Source of the DNA: Paenalicyclobacillus cellulosilyticus
GTDB taxonomy: Bacteria; Bacillota; Bacilli; Alicyclobacillales; Alicyclobacillaceae
Length of the DNA stretch: 58,378 bases
Direction of reading: 5' to 3'
NCBI RefSeq assembly: GCF_014647315.1
Contig: NZ_BMOY01000015.1
Span: 1-58,378, forward strand
Within the stretch, counting starts at the first letter, position 1, and each line of letters begins with the position of its first letter. Both the position numbers and the translations under genes were made by a program. The notes beneath the pieces were generated by a model, which saw only the letters and a list, made by a program, of their open reading frames with translations, was not told where the DNA came from and searched no databases. Of this stretch, positions 44,200 to 53,886 are shown piece after piece.

Positions 44200-45249
44200 T
44201 CACACACCGCGCCCAATCAGCGCCTCTGCAATCTGGACCGCATTCCACGCCGCCCCTTTGAGGAGGTTGTCGGCGACGATGAACATCAGCACGGTGTGCG
44301 GGTCGGACAGGTCCTGGCGGATACGGCCGACGTACGTCTCACCCGTGCCGGCCGCCATGCGCGGGTGCGGATAACGGCGGCGAGCCGGATCGTCGACGAG
44401 CACGACACCGGGTGCGCGCGCCAGCCGCTCGCGCACCTCTTCCACGCGCACAGGCCGGGAGAACCGGAGCGCCACCGCCTCCGAATGGCCGTACAACACC
44501 GGCACGCGCACCGCGGTCGGACTGACGGCCAGTCCCGGCAGCTCGAGGATCTTCCTGGATTCGTTGACGAGCTTCATCTCTTCTTTCGTATAACCGTTGT
44601 CCAAAAACACGTCGCACTGCGGGAGCACGTTGAACGCCATCGGATAGTGCTCAGGTTGCGAGACGACGGGGAACAGCGTCGGCTCGGATGACGCGGGCCC
44701 GCGCGCCACTTCTTGCATCAACGCGTCAACCGCCTTTTGCCCCATGCCGCTCACGGCCTGGTAGGTCGCGACGTGGATGTGCTCCAGGCCGAGATCGACA
44801 AGCGGCTTGACCGCGACCACCAGTTGAATGGTGGAGCAGTTTGGATTGGCGATGATGCCACGGTGATGCGCCAGGGCGTGCGGATTCACCTCCGGAACGA
44901 CCAGAGGGACATCCTCGTGCATCCGGTAGGCGCTGCTGTTGTCGATCACGACGGCTCCCTGCCGCACGGCCAGGGGAGCGAAGGTCAGGCTCGCATCCGC
45001 ACCGGCGCTGAACAAGGCGATGTCGATGCCGGCGAACGCCGCCTCCTCCGCCGCCTGGACCACGACGGGCTCACCGCGAAAGGAAATGGTCTGGCCGGCC
45101 GATTTGGGCGAGGCCAACAGACGAAGTTCGGCGACCGGGAAGTTGCGCCGCGCGAGCGTCTCCACCATCGCCCGGCCGACCGCCCCGGTCGCACCCAACA
45201 CAGCCACCCGGTATGCGTCCTTCTTCTGCAAACTAACCATGAGGGACAT
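44200..45249 (-). CDS. asd: Aspartate-semialdehyde dehydrogenase
   Basis: A 349-residue NADP-dependent enzyme. The nucleotide-binding VLGATGAVGRAM is at about residue 17, the active-site cysteine is in ANPNCSTIQ near 133, and the catalytic histidine region VLYGHSEA is near 255. It reduces aspartyl phosphate to the semialdehyde used by DapA. The ATG at 45249 follows AAAAAGGAGA. It is 46 bases downstream of dpaB in the same operon. Confidence 0.96.
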   Translation of the reverse strand: MSLMVSLQKKDAYRVAVLGATGAVGRAMVETLARRNFPVAELRLLASPKSAGQTISFRGEPVVVQAAEEAAFAGIDIALFSAGADASLTFAPLAVRQGAVVIDNSSAYRMHEDVPLVVPEVNPHALAHHRGIIANPNCSTIQLVVAVKPLVDLGLEHIHVATYQAVSGMGQKAVDALMQEVARGPASSEPTLFPVVSQPEHYPMAFNVLPQCDVFLDNGYTKEEMKLVNESRKILELPGLAVSPTAVRVPVLYGHSEAVALRFSRPVRVEEVRERLARAPGVVLVDDPARRRYPHPRMAAGTGETYVGRIRQDLSDPHTVLMFIVADNLLKGAAWNAVQIAEALIGRGV

Positions 45250-45295
45250 CTTCTCTCCTTTTTCTCTTCTGCTGCGGCGCAAGGGGAAAGAGCCT

Positions 45296-45898
45296 TCATG
45301 CGCGCTGTTCACGCCAACGCTCGATGAGGACAGGCTGCAACTGCCGCTTCTCCAGCGCCGCCGCGCACGTCTCCGGAATCAGCCGCATCAGCGAAACCAA
45401 CGAATTCATTTTAACATGCGGCGCGTCCTGCCCAAACGGCACAAAGAAGACATTTTTCATGTTCATCAATTTAGCGATATTATACAGGTTCAACCCCAGC
45501 CCGTCATTGGTCGAGATGGCGAGAACCACCGGCCGGTCGTTGCGCAGCGTCGCCTTGGCCGCCATCAAGACGGGCGAATCGGTCGCCGCATGCGCCAACC
45601 GGCTGAGGGTATTCCCCGTACACGGTGCAATCACCATGCAGTCGAGCGCCTTGGCCGGACCGAGCGGTTCCGCTTCCGTGATGTCGGTGATGGCTTGCTG
45701 CCCGGTGACTTCCTGGATCTTCCGCGCCCACTCCCCGGCTTCGCCAAAGCGCGTGCTGACCGAAAGGACCGTATGCGAAAAGACAGGAATCACATGCGCC
45801 CCGAGCTCGACCAGCCTGACGATCTCGGGGTATACCTCGGCATACGTGCAGTGAGAACCGGTGACGCCGAAACCAATGGTCTTCCCTTTCAGTTCCAC
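45296..45898 (-). CDS. dpaB: Dipicolinate synthase subunit B
   Basis: A 200-residue flavoprotein-type subunit (FGVTGSHCTYAEV at the start, CMVIAPCTGNTLSRLAH, LAISTNDGLGLN and KNVFFVPFGQDAP). With DpaA it forms dipicolinic acid in the mother cell, which fills the spore core. I chose GTG 45898 because GGAGG lies nine bases upstream; a TTG two codons earlier is too close to it. It overlaps nothing but begins 20 bases after the dpaA stop. Confidence 0.95.
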   Translation of the reverse strand: MELKGKTIGFGVTGSHCTYAEVYPEIVRLVELGAHVIPVFSHTVLSVSTRFGEAGEWARKIQEVTGQQAITDITEAEPLGPAKALDCMVIAPCTGNTLSRLAHAATDSPVLMAAKATLRNDRPVVLAISTNDGLGLNLYNIAKLMNMKNVFFVPFGQDAPHVKMNSLVSLMRLIPETCAAALEKRQLQPVLIERWREQRA

Positions 45899-45917
45899 CG
45901 CCAATCGCCTCCTCCGT

Positions 45918-46799
45918 TCAACTCTCCGCCTCTGCCAGCATCCGGCAGACGGTGTTGGCGATGATCCGCCCGGCTGTCTTCGGCGCGACCAAGCCAGGCA
46001 AGCTCGGCGCGAGGATGGCTTTCATCCCGCGCCGCTCCGCGTACCGAAAGTCGGTCCCGCCTGGTTTGGAAGCGATGTCGATGATCACGCACTCCCGCGG
46101 CATGCCGGCCAACACCCCCGCGTGCAGGACCAGGTGCGGAATGGTGTTGAACACCACGTCCGCGTCCGCCACCGCGCGCTCGATGCCGGACAGCGGAAAC
46201 GGCTCCAAGCCCATCTCGACGATCCGGGCGATGTGCGCCGCCTGTCTTGCACCGACGCGCACCCGCGCCCCCATCGCCGCCAGGACGCGCGCCAGCGTCT
46301 GTCCGCAGCGTCCAAACCCCAACACAACCGCCTTGGCCCCGTGGATGGTGATGTCGGTATACTGCATCGCCAGGGCGATGGCCCCTTCCGCCGTCGGGAT
46401 CGAATTGAGGATGGCTACTTCGTCCAACTCCATCAACTTGATGAGGTTCAGCCCGTGCGCGGCACACCGCTCTTCCAACAGCGGCCGGGCGATCCCGGTA
46501 AAGACCATGGTCCCGGGCCTCATGGCTGCAAAATGCTCTGAGCCCAGTACCAGCGGGGCATCGCGAAACTGGCTCTCCACGCGGCCGTCGTCGTCCATGC
46601 CCGCCACGGGCAGGATGACGGCGTCCGCCTGCCGAAACACATCCGGGTCCAACTCCGCTTTGACCGTGTCGGGAAACGTGCGTTCGACCTTGTCAAACCC
46701 AATCAACACCGCACTGGCATCCCATTCTGTCGCCAACGCGACAACCTCGAGTTGCCGCGCGTCGCCCCCGAGGAACACGATCCGGCGACCTGTCAGCAT
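45918..46799 (-). CDS. dpaA: Dipicolinate synthase subunit A
   Basis: A 293-residue Rossmann protein with VFLGGDARQLEV near the start, NSIPTAEGAIALAM near 130 and the NAD(P)-binding VLGFGRCGQTLA near 155, then DIASKPGGTDF near 230. It is the catalytic dehydrogenase partner of DpaB. The ATG at 46799 follows AGAGGGGGA. A box fitting sigma-K lies 93 bases upstream, matching the known mother-cell expression of spoVFA, and a strong terminator separates it from dut. Confidence 0.95.
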   Translation of the reverse strand: MLTGRRIVFLGGDARQLEVVALATEWDASAVLIGFDKVERTFPDTVKAELDPDVFRQADAVILPVAGMDDDGRVESQFRDAPLVLGSEHFAAMRPGTMVFTGIARPLLEERCAAHGLNLIKLMELDEVAILNSIPTAEGAIALAMQYTDITIHGAKAVVLGFGRCGQTLARVLAAMGARVRVGARQAAHIARIVEMGLEPFPLSGIERAVADADVVFNTIPHLVLHAGVLAGMPRECVIIDIASKPGGTDFRYAERRGMKAILAPSLPGLVAPKTAGRIIANTVCRMLAEAES

Positions 46800-46891
46800 G
46801 GACATTCCCCCTCTCGCCGCAGCGACAGGCGGCCGCAGGTGGGCACGCCCCTTTGGCATTGCGCCGAGTGTCCGCCATCCGCCTTGCACGA

Positions 46892-46920
46892 TAGCCTATG
46901 ACACAGGTGCAACCGGCGTC
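46892..46920 (-). promoter_or_regulatory. Candidate sigma-K promoter of dpaA
   Basis: The minus strand has CATAGGCTA (46892-46900), an exact fit to the sigma-K -10 CATAnnnTA, preceded 17 bases upstream by GAC, which fits the short -35 element. dpaA (spoVFA) is a sigma-K gene in B. subtilis. Confidence 0.6.
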
Positions 46921-46936
46921 ACCCGCCGCGTGAGGC

Positions 46937-46993
46937 AAAAAAATCGGCCCTTCGAACACACCCGGTCGCTGTTCCGGGTGCCCCGAAGGGCCA
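46937..46993 (-). terminator. Terminator of mlpA-dut
   Basis: GGCCCTTCG pairs with CGAAGGGCC around an inner CACCCGG/CCGGGTG stem, and GA plus seven T follow. It is the strongest terminator in this part of the window and separates dut from the dpa operon. Confidence 0.9.
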
Positions 46994-47074
46994 CTTGCCC
47001 GCGCATCCCCCATCCGAAGCCGGAGGCATGCGCCCTGTCGCCATCCGTCGAAGCCATGGCCTGCACAAACCGCC

Positions 47075-47539
47075 TTACGTCCCGCCGCCGGCAAGCGGTG
47101 CGACGCCGGTCGACCCAAAGCCGCGCGCCCCGCGGGCCGTGGGTGTGAATTCCGCCACCTCCATCAAGCGCGCCAAATAGACAGGCACGAACACGACCTG
47201 CGCGATGCGGTCACCCGGCTGAATCTCCACCGGTTGGTCGCCGAAATTCGTGAGCAAGACCTGGATTTCGCCCGTGTAATCGCTGTCGATCACGCCGACA
47301 CCGTTGGGAAGCGCCACACCTTGCCGCCAAGCCCAGCCGCTGCGCGCAAACACCAAGGCGGCCACGTACGGGCTGTCCCACTGGAACGCAACGCCGGTCG
47401 GCACCCGCTGCCGCTCACCCGGCAGCATGGTGAGCGGGCCGGGGATGCAGGCGTGCAGGTCCATGCCGGCTGCACCCGCGGAAGCGTACGCCGGCGTATA
47501 CTCCGGCTTGAACCAAGGGGACACCGGTTTCCATTTCAC
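47075..47539 (-). CDS. dut: dUTP diphosphatase
   Basis: A 154-residue trimeric dUTPase with all five motifs: GAAGMDLHA, RSGWAWRQGV, GVIDSDYTGE, PGDRIAQVV and RGARGFGSTG. Motif III carries an inserted NGVGV before the usual IDSDY. It removes dUTP and supplies dUMP. The GTG at 47539 starts two bases after the mlpA stop, so translation is coupled. In B. subtilis this position holds ymxH. Confidence 0.93.
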   Translation of the reverse strand: MKWKPVSPWFKPEYTPAYASAGAAGMDLHACIPGPLTMLPGERQRVPTGVAFQWDSPYVAALVFARSGWAWRQGVALPNGVGVIDSDYTGEIQVLLTNFGDQPVEIQPGDRIAQVVFVPVYLARLMEVAEFTPTARGARGFGSTGVAPLAGGGT

Positions 47540-47541
47540 CG

Positions 47542-48807
47542 TCAACTCGCCGCAAACCATTTGTCGACATTCAACCCTTCCGTCGGCCCGACGCATGCCA
47601 AGGCAAACGGCTGGCCGATGATGTCGCGCGCCACCGCTTGCACGTCCGCCACCGTCACCCGGTTGATGGCCGCGAGCGTCTCGTCCAGGGTGACCTCCCG
47701 CCCGAGCAACAGTTCGTTCTTCGCCAACCGGCTCATGCGGCTGCTCGTGCTCTCCAGGCTGAGCATCATCGAACCCTTCACCTGTTCCTTGCACTTCTGC
47801 AACTCCGCCTCGGTCAAACCCTTGCAGGCCACTTCGGCGCAGATCTCCTGGATGAGCGCCAAGACGTCCGCCACCGTCTCCGGGGAGGTGGCTGCGTACA
47901 CCCCGAACATGCCGCAGTCGCGGTACGCAGAGTGAAACGAAAACACGGAGTACGCCAGTCCTCGTTCTTCGCGGATCTCTTGAAACAACCGCGAGCTTTG
48001 CGTGTTGCCGAGGGCGTTGTTCAACAGGATCAGCGGATACAGACGGTCGTCACCCGCCGCCAAGCCCGGCGCTGCCAGGCAGAGGTGCACCTGTTCGGTG
48101 TCTTTTTGCCGCACCGCACACGTCCGGATGAAACCGGGGGCTCTGGTCCCCGGCCCGTCGTCCGCCGCCTCCCCGTCGTCCGCCACACCGTCGAAACACC
48201 GCGCCACCGCCGCCACCGCCTGTTCTTCAGGAACATTGCCGGCGATGGCGATCACGATGTTCTCCGGGCGATACCGTTTGGCCAGGTACCCGCGCACGTC
48301 GCGCTGCGTGAACCGCCGCAGGTTCTCCTCCAAGCCGAGGATGGTGTACGCGAGCGGATGCGGCGCATAGACGTGTTCTGCCAAAACGTCCATCACGAGC
48401 TCATCCGGGGTATCCTCGTACATCCGGATCTCCTCGATGATGACCTTTTTCTCTTTTTCCATCTCTTCCGGCGCGAACAGGGAGTTCAACAGCATGTCGG
48501 CGAGGGTTTCGAGGGCAAGCTCAAAGTGCTCATCCAATACCTTGGCATAGTAACACGTGTATTCCTTCGACGTAAACGCGTTGACCTGTCCGCCGATGCC
48601 GTCGAACACCTGCGCCAGCTCGCGCGCGGTGAACCGCTTGGTGCCTTTGAAGACCATGTGTTCGACGAAGTGGCTGATGCCGTTGTTCTCCGCCGTCTCG
48701 AAGCGAGAACCGGTGCCAATCCAAATCCCGAGGCTCACCGACCGGACGGACGGGATCTCCTCTCCCACGACCCGGATTCCGTTGTGCAATCGGCACCGAT
48801 AGGCCAC
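47542..48807 (-). CDS. mlpA: M16-family zinc protease MlpA
   Basis: A 421-residue pitrilysin-type protease with the inverted zinc motif HFVEH near residue 46 and the downstream EEIRMYED glutamate near 123, plus the second domain (NALGNTQSSRLFQEIREERGLAYSV). It resembles B. subtilis MlpA (YmxG), which affects extracellular protease production. The GTG at 48807 follows AGGAGGATG. Transcribed from a promoter at 48883-48912 with dut. Confidence 0.93.
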   Translation of the reverse strand: MAYRCRLHNGIRVVGEEIPSVRSVSLGIWIGTGSRFETAENNGISHFVEHMVFKGTKRFTARELAQVFDGIGGQVNAFTSKEYTCYYAKVLDEHFELALETLADMLLNSLFAPEEMEKEKKVIIEEIRMYEDTPDELVMDVLAEHVYAPHPLAYTILGLEENLRRFTQRDVRGYLAKRYRPENIVIAIAGNVPEEQAVAAVARCFDGVADDGEAADDGPGTRAPGFIRTCAVRQKDTEQVHLCLAAPGLAAGDDRLYPLILLNNALGNTQSSRLFQEIREERGLAYSVFSFHSAYRDCGMFGVYAATSPETVADVLALIQEICAEVACKGLTEAELQKCKEQVKGSMMLSLESTSSRMSRLAKNELLLGREVTLDETLAAINRVTVADVQAVARDIIGQPFALACVGPTEGLNVDKWFAAS

Positions 48808-48882
48808 ACCGCATCCTCCTAGCTCAGCAGGTCTCTCCGCCGCGCCTTCGTCACGTCCTCTGGTCGCTGCATGAGCAGCCTA

Positions 48883-48912
48883 ACTATACCAGAAGTCCGG
48901 TTGGCCGCTCAA
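48883..48912 (-). promoter_or_regulatory. Promoter of mlpA-dut
   Basis: TTGAGC (48907-48912), 18-base spacer, and TATAGT (48883-48888) preceded by TGG, an extended -10. It lies 75 bases before mlpA. Confidence 0.65.
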
Positions 48913-48981
48913 GGCGCACATGCTCCCGGCCGGCGCCAGGTGCACGCATCCGGCCACGCTGCACGAAGCATGCTGCCTGGA

Positions 48982-49959
48982 TCACGGACCTGCCGGCGGC
49001 TGCCCGCACCGCACCTCCGAAATCACGTCGTCAACCGTCTTGAAACAAAACCCGCGCTGACGCAGGTCGTCGATGATCCCGGGCAAGGCGGCGGCCGTCG
49101 GTTGGGTTGGATGCATCAAAATCAGTGCTCCCGGTTCGGCGCCATGCACAGCCCGTTGCCGGATCACGCGGGCGGGAGGCCGACGCCAGTCGATGGTATC
49201 GGCTGTCCAGAGGATGGTGTACATCCCCGCCGCCCGCGCCATCTCGACGGTCCTTTGGTCGTATGCGCCGGCGGGCGGCGCCAGCAGCCGCGGCGTCACG
49301 CCCGTCACCTCCCGGATGATCCGGTTGGTCACCTGAACTTGGCGAGCAAGCTCTGAATTGGCGAGGCGCCGGAAATCCGGGTGGCCCGTGCCATGGCTGC
49401 CGACGGCGTGACCGGCGGCCGCGATGGCCCGCGCCCAATCCGGGTGTTTGCGGACAAACGCCCCGTCGAGAAAAAAGGTTGCGCGCACACGCTTTTCTGC
49501 CAACGTGTTCAAGATGGAGGGCAGGGCGTCCTCGCCCCATGACACATTGAACATCAGGCAGACCGCCCGCTCCGCGGCAGGACCCCGGTACACCGGTTTT
49601 GGCGGCAGATCGGCGAGGCGAACGCGGGGCGGTACGGCGCGCCACACCCAATGCACGCGGCCGTCGCGCGCGGCTTCGGTCTGCCGCCGGCTCGCTTCCT
49701 CATCCAACCGCCATCCCATCAGCCCTGGTATGGCGTGCCACACCCGGTCGACGCGGGCATCGACGGCGGGAACCGCAAAACGCGCCGCATCGCGCCATGC
49801 GGCTGCCCAATCCACGCCCGCCTCGTTTGCAGCAGACATGGCGGTCGCTGCCCGCGCAACCGGCGCACGCCACCCGCCCCAAAGCCCGTCCGTCCCCGCG
49901 ATTCCGACGGCGAGTGCGACGGCTGCCCACCTCCGCCAAGACTTCCCATGCGCCTTCAT
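48982..49959 (-). CDS. ylxY: YlxY-type polysaccharide deacetylase-like protein
   Basis: A 325-residue secreted or membrane-anchored protein: a basic N-terminus and hydrophobic segment (AAVALAVGIAGTDGLW), then a NodB-like domain from about residue 130. The two metal-binding histidines remain in SHGTGHPDF, but the catalytic-base Asp motif is replaced by FNVSWGED, as in YlxY/PdaB-like proteins, so classical deacetylase activity is doubtful. The ATG at 49959 is preceded by AGGAGGG. It lies between pnp and mlpA as in B. subtilis. Confidence 0.9.
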   Translation of the reverse strand: MKAHGKSWRRWAAVALAVGIAGTDGLWGGWRAPVARAATAMSAANEAGVDWAAAWRDAARFAVPAVDARVDRVWHAIPGLMGWRLDEEASRRQTEAARDGRVHWVWRAVPPRVRLADLPPKPVYRGPAAERAVCLMFNVSWGEDALPSILNTLAEKRVRATFFLDGAFVRKHPDWARAIAAAGHAVGSHGTGHPDFRRLANSELARQVQVTNRIIREVTGVTPRLLAPPAGAYDQRTVEMARAAGMYTILWTADTIDWRRPPARVIRQRAVHGAEPGALILMHPTQPTAAALPGIIDDLRQRGFCFKTVDDVISEVRCGQPPAGP

Positions 49960-50030
49960 CCGACGGTGCACCCTCCTTTGGCCTTGCGGTATGGCCTGTT
50001 GTGCTCACCTTCGCTAGGGTGCCCAATATG

Positions 50031-50076
50031 AAAACATCCTTCCCCGACGGGCAACATCGCCTCGTCGTCGGAAGGA
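50031..50076 (-). terminator. Terminator-like hairpin after pnp
   Basis: On the minus strand TCCTTCCGACG and CGTCGGGGAAGGA pair with a small internal loop, followed by G and four T. It is 75 bases past the pnp stop. Confidence 0.5.
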
Positions 50077-50150
50077 CCGCGGCCAGGAAGGGACATTTGC
50101 TCGCTCACGCGCTCGCCGGCGCTGCATCCGGGCGGCGGGTGCAACAAGGT

Positions 50151-52349
50151 TCACCGGCGGGCCGAGTGGGATGAAGGACGGTGTGCGACCCCGGGGCGCC
50201 CGCCCGGCGCGGTTGCGCCCGGCCGGCCTCCGCGCAGCGGTGCTTTCGCGTCCTGCTTCGCCGGGGCCTGCACTTGGTTTTTCAATACTTCGCGACGGGA
50301 CAGGTTGATCCGCCCCTGTGCGTCGATCTCCGTCACCTTGACCATGATCTCGTCACCGACCTGGCAGACGTCCTCGACGCGGTTCACGCGACGAACGTCA
50401 AGCTCCGAAACGCGAACCAACCCTTCCTTGCCGGGCAGGATCTCGACGAACGCACCGAACTTTTCAATACGGGTCACCCGGCCACGGTACGTCTTGCCGA
50501 CCTCCACATCCCGCGTGATGTCGAGGATCATCTCCTTCGCGCGGTTGGCACCGTTCGGATCGGTGCCTGAGATAAAGATCCGGCCGTCCTGTTCGATGTC
50601 GATTTTCACGCCGGTCTCGTCGATGATCTTGTTGATGACGCGGCCGCCCGGCCCAATCACGTCGCGGATCTTGTCCGGGTTGATCTGCACCGTGATCACG
50701 CGCGGCGCGTACTTGGACAATTCCCCGCGCGGCTTCGCGATGGCCTCGAGCATCTTACTCAAGATGAACATCCGGCCTTCATACGCCTGTTTCAGTGCCC
50801 GCGCCAAGATGTCGCGGTCAATGCCCTTGATCTTGATGTCCATCTGCAGTGCGGTGACCCCTGTCGCGGTACCCGCCACCTTAAAATCCATGTCGCCCAA
50901 GTGGTCTTCCAGTCCTTGGATGTCGGAGAGGATGGCGACCTGATCCCCTTCCTTCACCAGCCCCATCGCGATGCCCGCCACCGGCGCCTTGATGGGCACG
51001 CCCGCGTCCATCAACGCCATGGTGCTGCCGCAGATGCTGGCCTGCGAGGTCGAACCGTTCGACTCCAAGATCTCCGACACCACGCGGATGGCGTACGGGA
51101 ACTCTTCCGGCGGCGGGATGACCGGATCGAGGGCGCGTTCACCAAGCGCACCGTGGCCGATGTCGCGCCGGGTCGGTGCGCGCAGCGCCCGTGCTTCACC
51201 CACGCTGAAAGGCGGGAAGTTGTAGTGGTGCATGTACCGGTTCGACTCTTCCAACCCGAGCCCGTCGAGGATCTGCTCATCGCCGAGCGCTCCGAGCGTA
51301 CACACCGACAGCGCCTGCGTCTGGCCGCGCGTGAACAGGCCGGACCCGTGCGCGCGCGGCAGAATGCCGACCTCGCAGGAGATGGGGCGAATCTCATCCA
51401 ACCGGCGTCCGTCCGGGCGAATGCCTTCCTCGAGGATGGCACGGCGGACTTCTTCCTTCAAGATGGTGTGCAGCACTTCGTCGATGTCCTTCTCCTGGCC
51501 GGGATACTGCTCGGCAAACGCCTCCTTCACCTGCGCGGACACGGCTTCGAGCGCCGCGTCGCGCGCCTGCTTGTCCGGGTTGCGCGCCGCCGTCTTCACC
51601 ATCTCCGTCGCGTAAGCCCGCACCGCCTGCTCCAGCTGTTCGTCGATGGTGTGGAGCACCACCTGGCGTTTCGGGACACCCGCCTCGGCGGCGAACGCTT
51701 CGAGTTCCGCGATGATCTCCTTTACGGCTTCGTGGCCGAACAAGATGCCGTCGAGGATGATGTCCTCCGGCACCTGGTTGGCGCCCGCTTCGACCATCAC
51801 GATGGCGTCTTTCGTCCCCGCCACCACGAGGTGCATCTCGCTTTTGTTCGCCTGTTCCACCGTCGGATTGATCACAAACTGCCCGTCGACGCGGCCGACA
51901 ATCACGCCCGCAATCGGTCCGTCAAACGGAATGTCGGAGATGGTGAGCGCTGCCGACGTGCCAATCATCGCGGCGATTTCCGGCGAGCAGTCTTGGTCGA
52001 CCGACAGGACCATCGCGACCACCTGGACCTCATTGCGAAATCCTTTGGGAAACAGCGGCCGAATGGGCCGGTCGATGAGCCGTGAGGCCAGAATGGCGTG
52101 CTCACTCGGTTTGCCCTCGCGCTTGATCCAGCCGCCCGGGATTTTGCCGACAGCGTAAAAACGCTCCTCATAGTTGACCGTCAGCGGAAAAAAATCGAGG
52201 TCTTTCGGTTCTTTCGACGCCGTCACCGTCGCGAGGACGACGGTGTCGCCATAACGGACCAACACCGCCGCCGTCGACTGTTTCGCCAATTTGCCTGTCT
52301 CCAAGGTCATCTGTCGCCCTGCGACCATAAACGACCGCTGTTTGACCAT
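50151..52349 (-). CDS. pnp: Polynucleotide phosphorylase
   Basis: A 732-residue 3'-5' exoribonuclease with two RNase PH domains ([16 protein letters not shown] in the first; [13 protein letters not shown] and [19 protein letters not shown] in the second), a KH domain ([16 protein letters not shown]) and an S1 domain ([15 protein letters not shown]). The C-terminal tail is Gly/Pro/Arg-rich. It degrades mRNA by phosphorolysis, working with RNase Y and RNase J encoded in the same window. The ATG at 52349 follows AAGGAGGAG. Confidence 0.97.
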   Translation of the reverse strand: MVKQRSFMVAGRQMTLETGKLAKQSTAAVLVRYGDTVVLATVTASKEPKDLDFFPLTVNYEERFYAVGKIPGGWIKREGKPSEHAILASRLIDRPIRPLFPKGFRNEVQVVAMVLSVDQDCSPEIAAMIGTSAALTISDIPFDGPIAGVIVGRVDGQFVINPTVEQANKSEMHLVVAGTKDAIVMVEAGANQVPEDIILDGILFGHEAVKEIIAELEAFAAEAGVPKRQVVLHTIDEQLEQAVRAYATEMVKTAARNPDKQARDAALEAVSAQVKEAFAEQYPGQEKDIDEVLHTILKEEVRRAILEEGIRPDGRRLDEIRPISCEVGILPRAHGSGLFTRGQTQALSVCTLGALGDEQILDGLGLEESNRYMHHYNFPPFSVGEARALRAPTRRDIGHGALGERALDPVIPPPEEFPYAIRVVSEILESNGSTSQASICGSTMALMDAGVPIKAPVAGIAMGLVKEGDQVAILSDIQGLEDHLGDMDFKVAGTATGVTALQMDIKIKGIDRDILARALKQAYEGRMFILSKMLEAIAKPRGELSKYAPRVITVQINPDKIRDVIGPGGRVINKIIDETGVKIDIEQDGRIFISGTDPNGANRAKEMILDITRDVEVGKTYRGRVTRIEKFGAFVEILPGKEGLVRVSELDVRRVNRVEDVCQVGDEIMVKVTEIDAQGRINLSRREVLKNQVQAPAKQDAKAPLRGGRPGATAPGGRPGVAHRPSSHSARR

Positions 52350-52431
52350 GCGCCTAACTCCTCCTTGGGCGCGGATGGGTCCGCACCCACGCGATGCATC
52401 ATGCTATGTACGCGCCTTGCGGCGGGGGATG

Positions 52432-52462
52432 TAAAACAAGCGGGCACCATGCCCGCTTGTTC
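52432..52462 (-). terminator. Terminator or attenuator between rpsO and pnp
   Basis: AACAAGCGGGCA and TGCCCGCTTGTT form a 12-base stem with a three-base loop and TT after it, 35 bases past the rpsO stop. The T-run is short, so some readthrough into pnp is likely. Confidence 0.75.
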
Positions 52463-52496
52463 GCGGCGAAGCTTCCGCTTCGCCCGCCTTGTATCC

Positions 52497-52763
52497 CTAT
52501 CTGCGCAGCCCCAGGGTTTCAATCAATTGCCGGTAGCGGTTGATGTCCTTCTTGCGAAGGTAGTTCAACAGGTTGCGCCGGTGCCCAATCATCTTGTACA
52601 GCCCCCGGCGGGAATGATGGTCTTTCTTATGCACCCGGAAGTGCTCGGTCAACTGGTTGATCCGCTCGGTCAAAATCGCAATCTGGACCTCGGGCGACCC
52701 GGTGTCGGTCGGATGCAACTGAAACTTCTCGACGATCTCCCGCTTTTTCTCCTGGCTCAGCAT
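52497..52763 (-). CDS. rpsO: 30S ribosomal protein S15
   Basis: An 88-residue ribosomal protein with the typical [25 protein letters not shown] and [12 protein letters not shown] blocks. It binds 16S rRNA early in 30S assembly and in many bacteria represses its own mRNA. The ATG at 52763 follows GGAGGAGG and gives the exact family length. It is followed by pnp as in most Bacillales. Confidence 0.97.
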   Translation of the reverse strand: MLSQEKKREIVEKFQLHPTDTGSPEVQIAILTERINQLTEHFRVHKKDHHSRRGLYKMIGHRRNLLNYLRKKDINRYRQLIETLGLRR

Positions 52764-52914
52764 CTCTCTGCCTCCTCCACATTCCAGCCTGGACATCCCT
52801 GCACCGAAGGCGCCGCGTGGAGGGCGCGCACGTCCCAGGTACAGTTTGCGGCGCGTGCGTGCGAGCTTTCCGCGCCGCCCGTCCTTCCCAGGCGATTGGA
52901 TGGTCGACTGATAC

Positions 52915-52923
52915 AGTATATCA
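52915..52923 (-). promoter_or_regulatory. Extended -10 box of rpsO
   Basis: The minus strand reads TGATATACT at the ribF stop, an extended -10. No strong -35 is visible. It would give rpsO a 150-base leader, long enough for S15 autoregulation. Confidence 0.4.
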
Positions 52924-53886
52924 CAAGCGTTCACGCGGATGCCAGAGATGGCTGGCGAGCAGCGCGCGTGCCGCTGCCACGTCGCGCTGAATCTGCGCCG
53001 ACAGCGCAGTGAGATGGGTGAACTTCTGCTCCGGGCGAATCTGTTGCCGGATGCTCACCCGCATCCGGGCGCCGTACAGATCTCCGGAAAAGTCGAGCAG
53101 GTGCACCTCGGCGCGCGGGCTTTGCCCGCCGACCGTCGGCCGCACCCCGATGTTCATGACGCCCGGCCACCCTGCGACGCCGTGTTCCGGCACATCGACC
53201 GTGACCGCGTAGACGCCGAACGCGGGCAGCACAAACAGGTCCAGCCCGTCCAGGTTCGCCGTCGGGAACCCGATCTTCCTTCCGAGCGCGTCACCCGCTG
53301 CGACGGTCCCTTCCAACACGTACGGACGGCCGAGCAGCCGGGCCGCGCCCGCCACATCCCCCGCGGAAAGCAGGGCGCGGATGCGGGAACTCCCCACCTT
53401 TTCGCCGTCCAGCCGCACCGGATCGACCACGACGACCTCGATGCCCATCTCGCCCCCAAGCGCTGCGAGCTCCGCGGTGCCCGCCCGGCCGCCGTGACCG
53501 AACCGGAAATCGGAACCGACCACCACCACCCGCACCCCCAAGGCGGACAGGTGCTGGCGCACGAACGATTCCGCGCTCACGCGCGCGTACTCCTGCGTAA
53601 AGCGGACCCGGTACAGCCGGTCCACCCCAAACCCGTCCAACAGGCGCGCCTGCTCGGCAGGCGGTGTCAGCCACCGGTCGTACCCAGGGCGCTGAAACAG
53701 CACCCAGTCGGGGTGGGGAAAGAAGGTCAACACCCCGAGTTCGGTGCCGGGATGGCGGCCGCGCAACACATCCGCCCGCTTCAGGATGGCCTGGTGCCCG
53801 AGATGGACACCGTCGAACTTGCCGATGGCGAGGATCAACGCACCCTGTTCCTGGGCCGGCCGGTCTGTCCATTCAATCACCCGCAT
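52921..53886 (-). CDS. ribF: Riboflavin kinase / FAD synthetase RibF
   Basis: A 321-residue bifunctional enzyme. The N-terminal nucleotidyl transferase has [14 protein letters not shown] near residue 22 and the [12 protein letters not shown] block near 165; the C-terminal flavokinase has [12 protein letters not shown] near 200 and [10 protein letters not shown] near 235. It makes FMN and FAD. The ATG at 53886 follows GAGGGG and lies inside the end of truB (14-base overlap), so the two are coupled. Confidence 0.96.
   Translation of the reverse strand: MRVIEWTDRPAQEQGALILAIGKFDGVHLGHQAILKRADVLRGRHPGTELGVLTFFPHPDWVLFQRPGYDRWLTPPAEQARLLDGFGVDRLYRVRFTQEYARVSAESFVRQHLSALGVRVVVVGSDFRFGHGGRAGTAELAALGGEMGIEVVVVDPVRLDGEKVGSSRIRALLSAGDVAGAARLLGRPYVLEGTVAAGDALGRKIGFPTANLDGLDLFVLPAFGVYAVTVDVPEHGVAGWPGVMNIGVRPTVGGQSPRAEVHLLDFSGDLYGARMRVSIRQQIRPEQKFTHLTALSAQIQRDVAAARALLASHLWHPRERL

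Noticed and set aside
42775-44691. Plus-strand open frame of 638 codons
   Set aside because: Antisense to dapA, dapG and asd; His/Arg-rich shadow frame.
45250-45295. Lysine riboswitch or T-box before asd/dapG
   Set aside because: The gaps before asd and dapG are only 46 and 69 bases, too short for these elements, and no core motif is seen.
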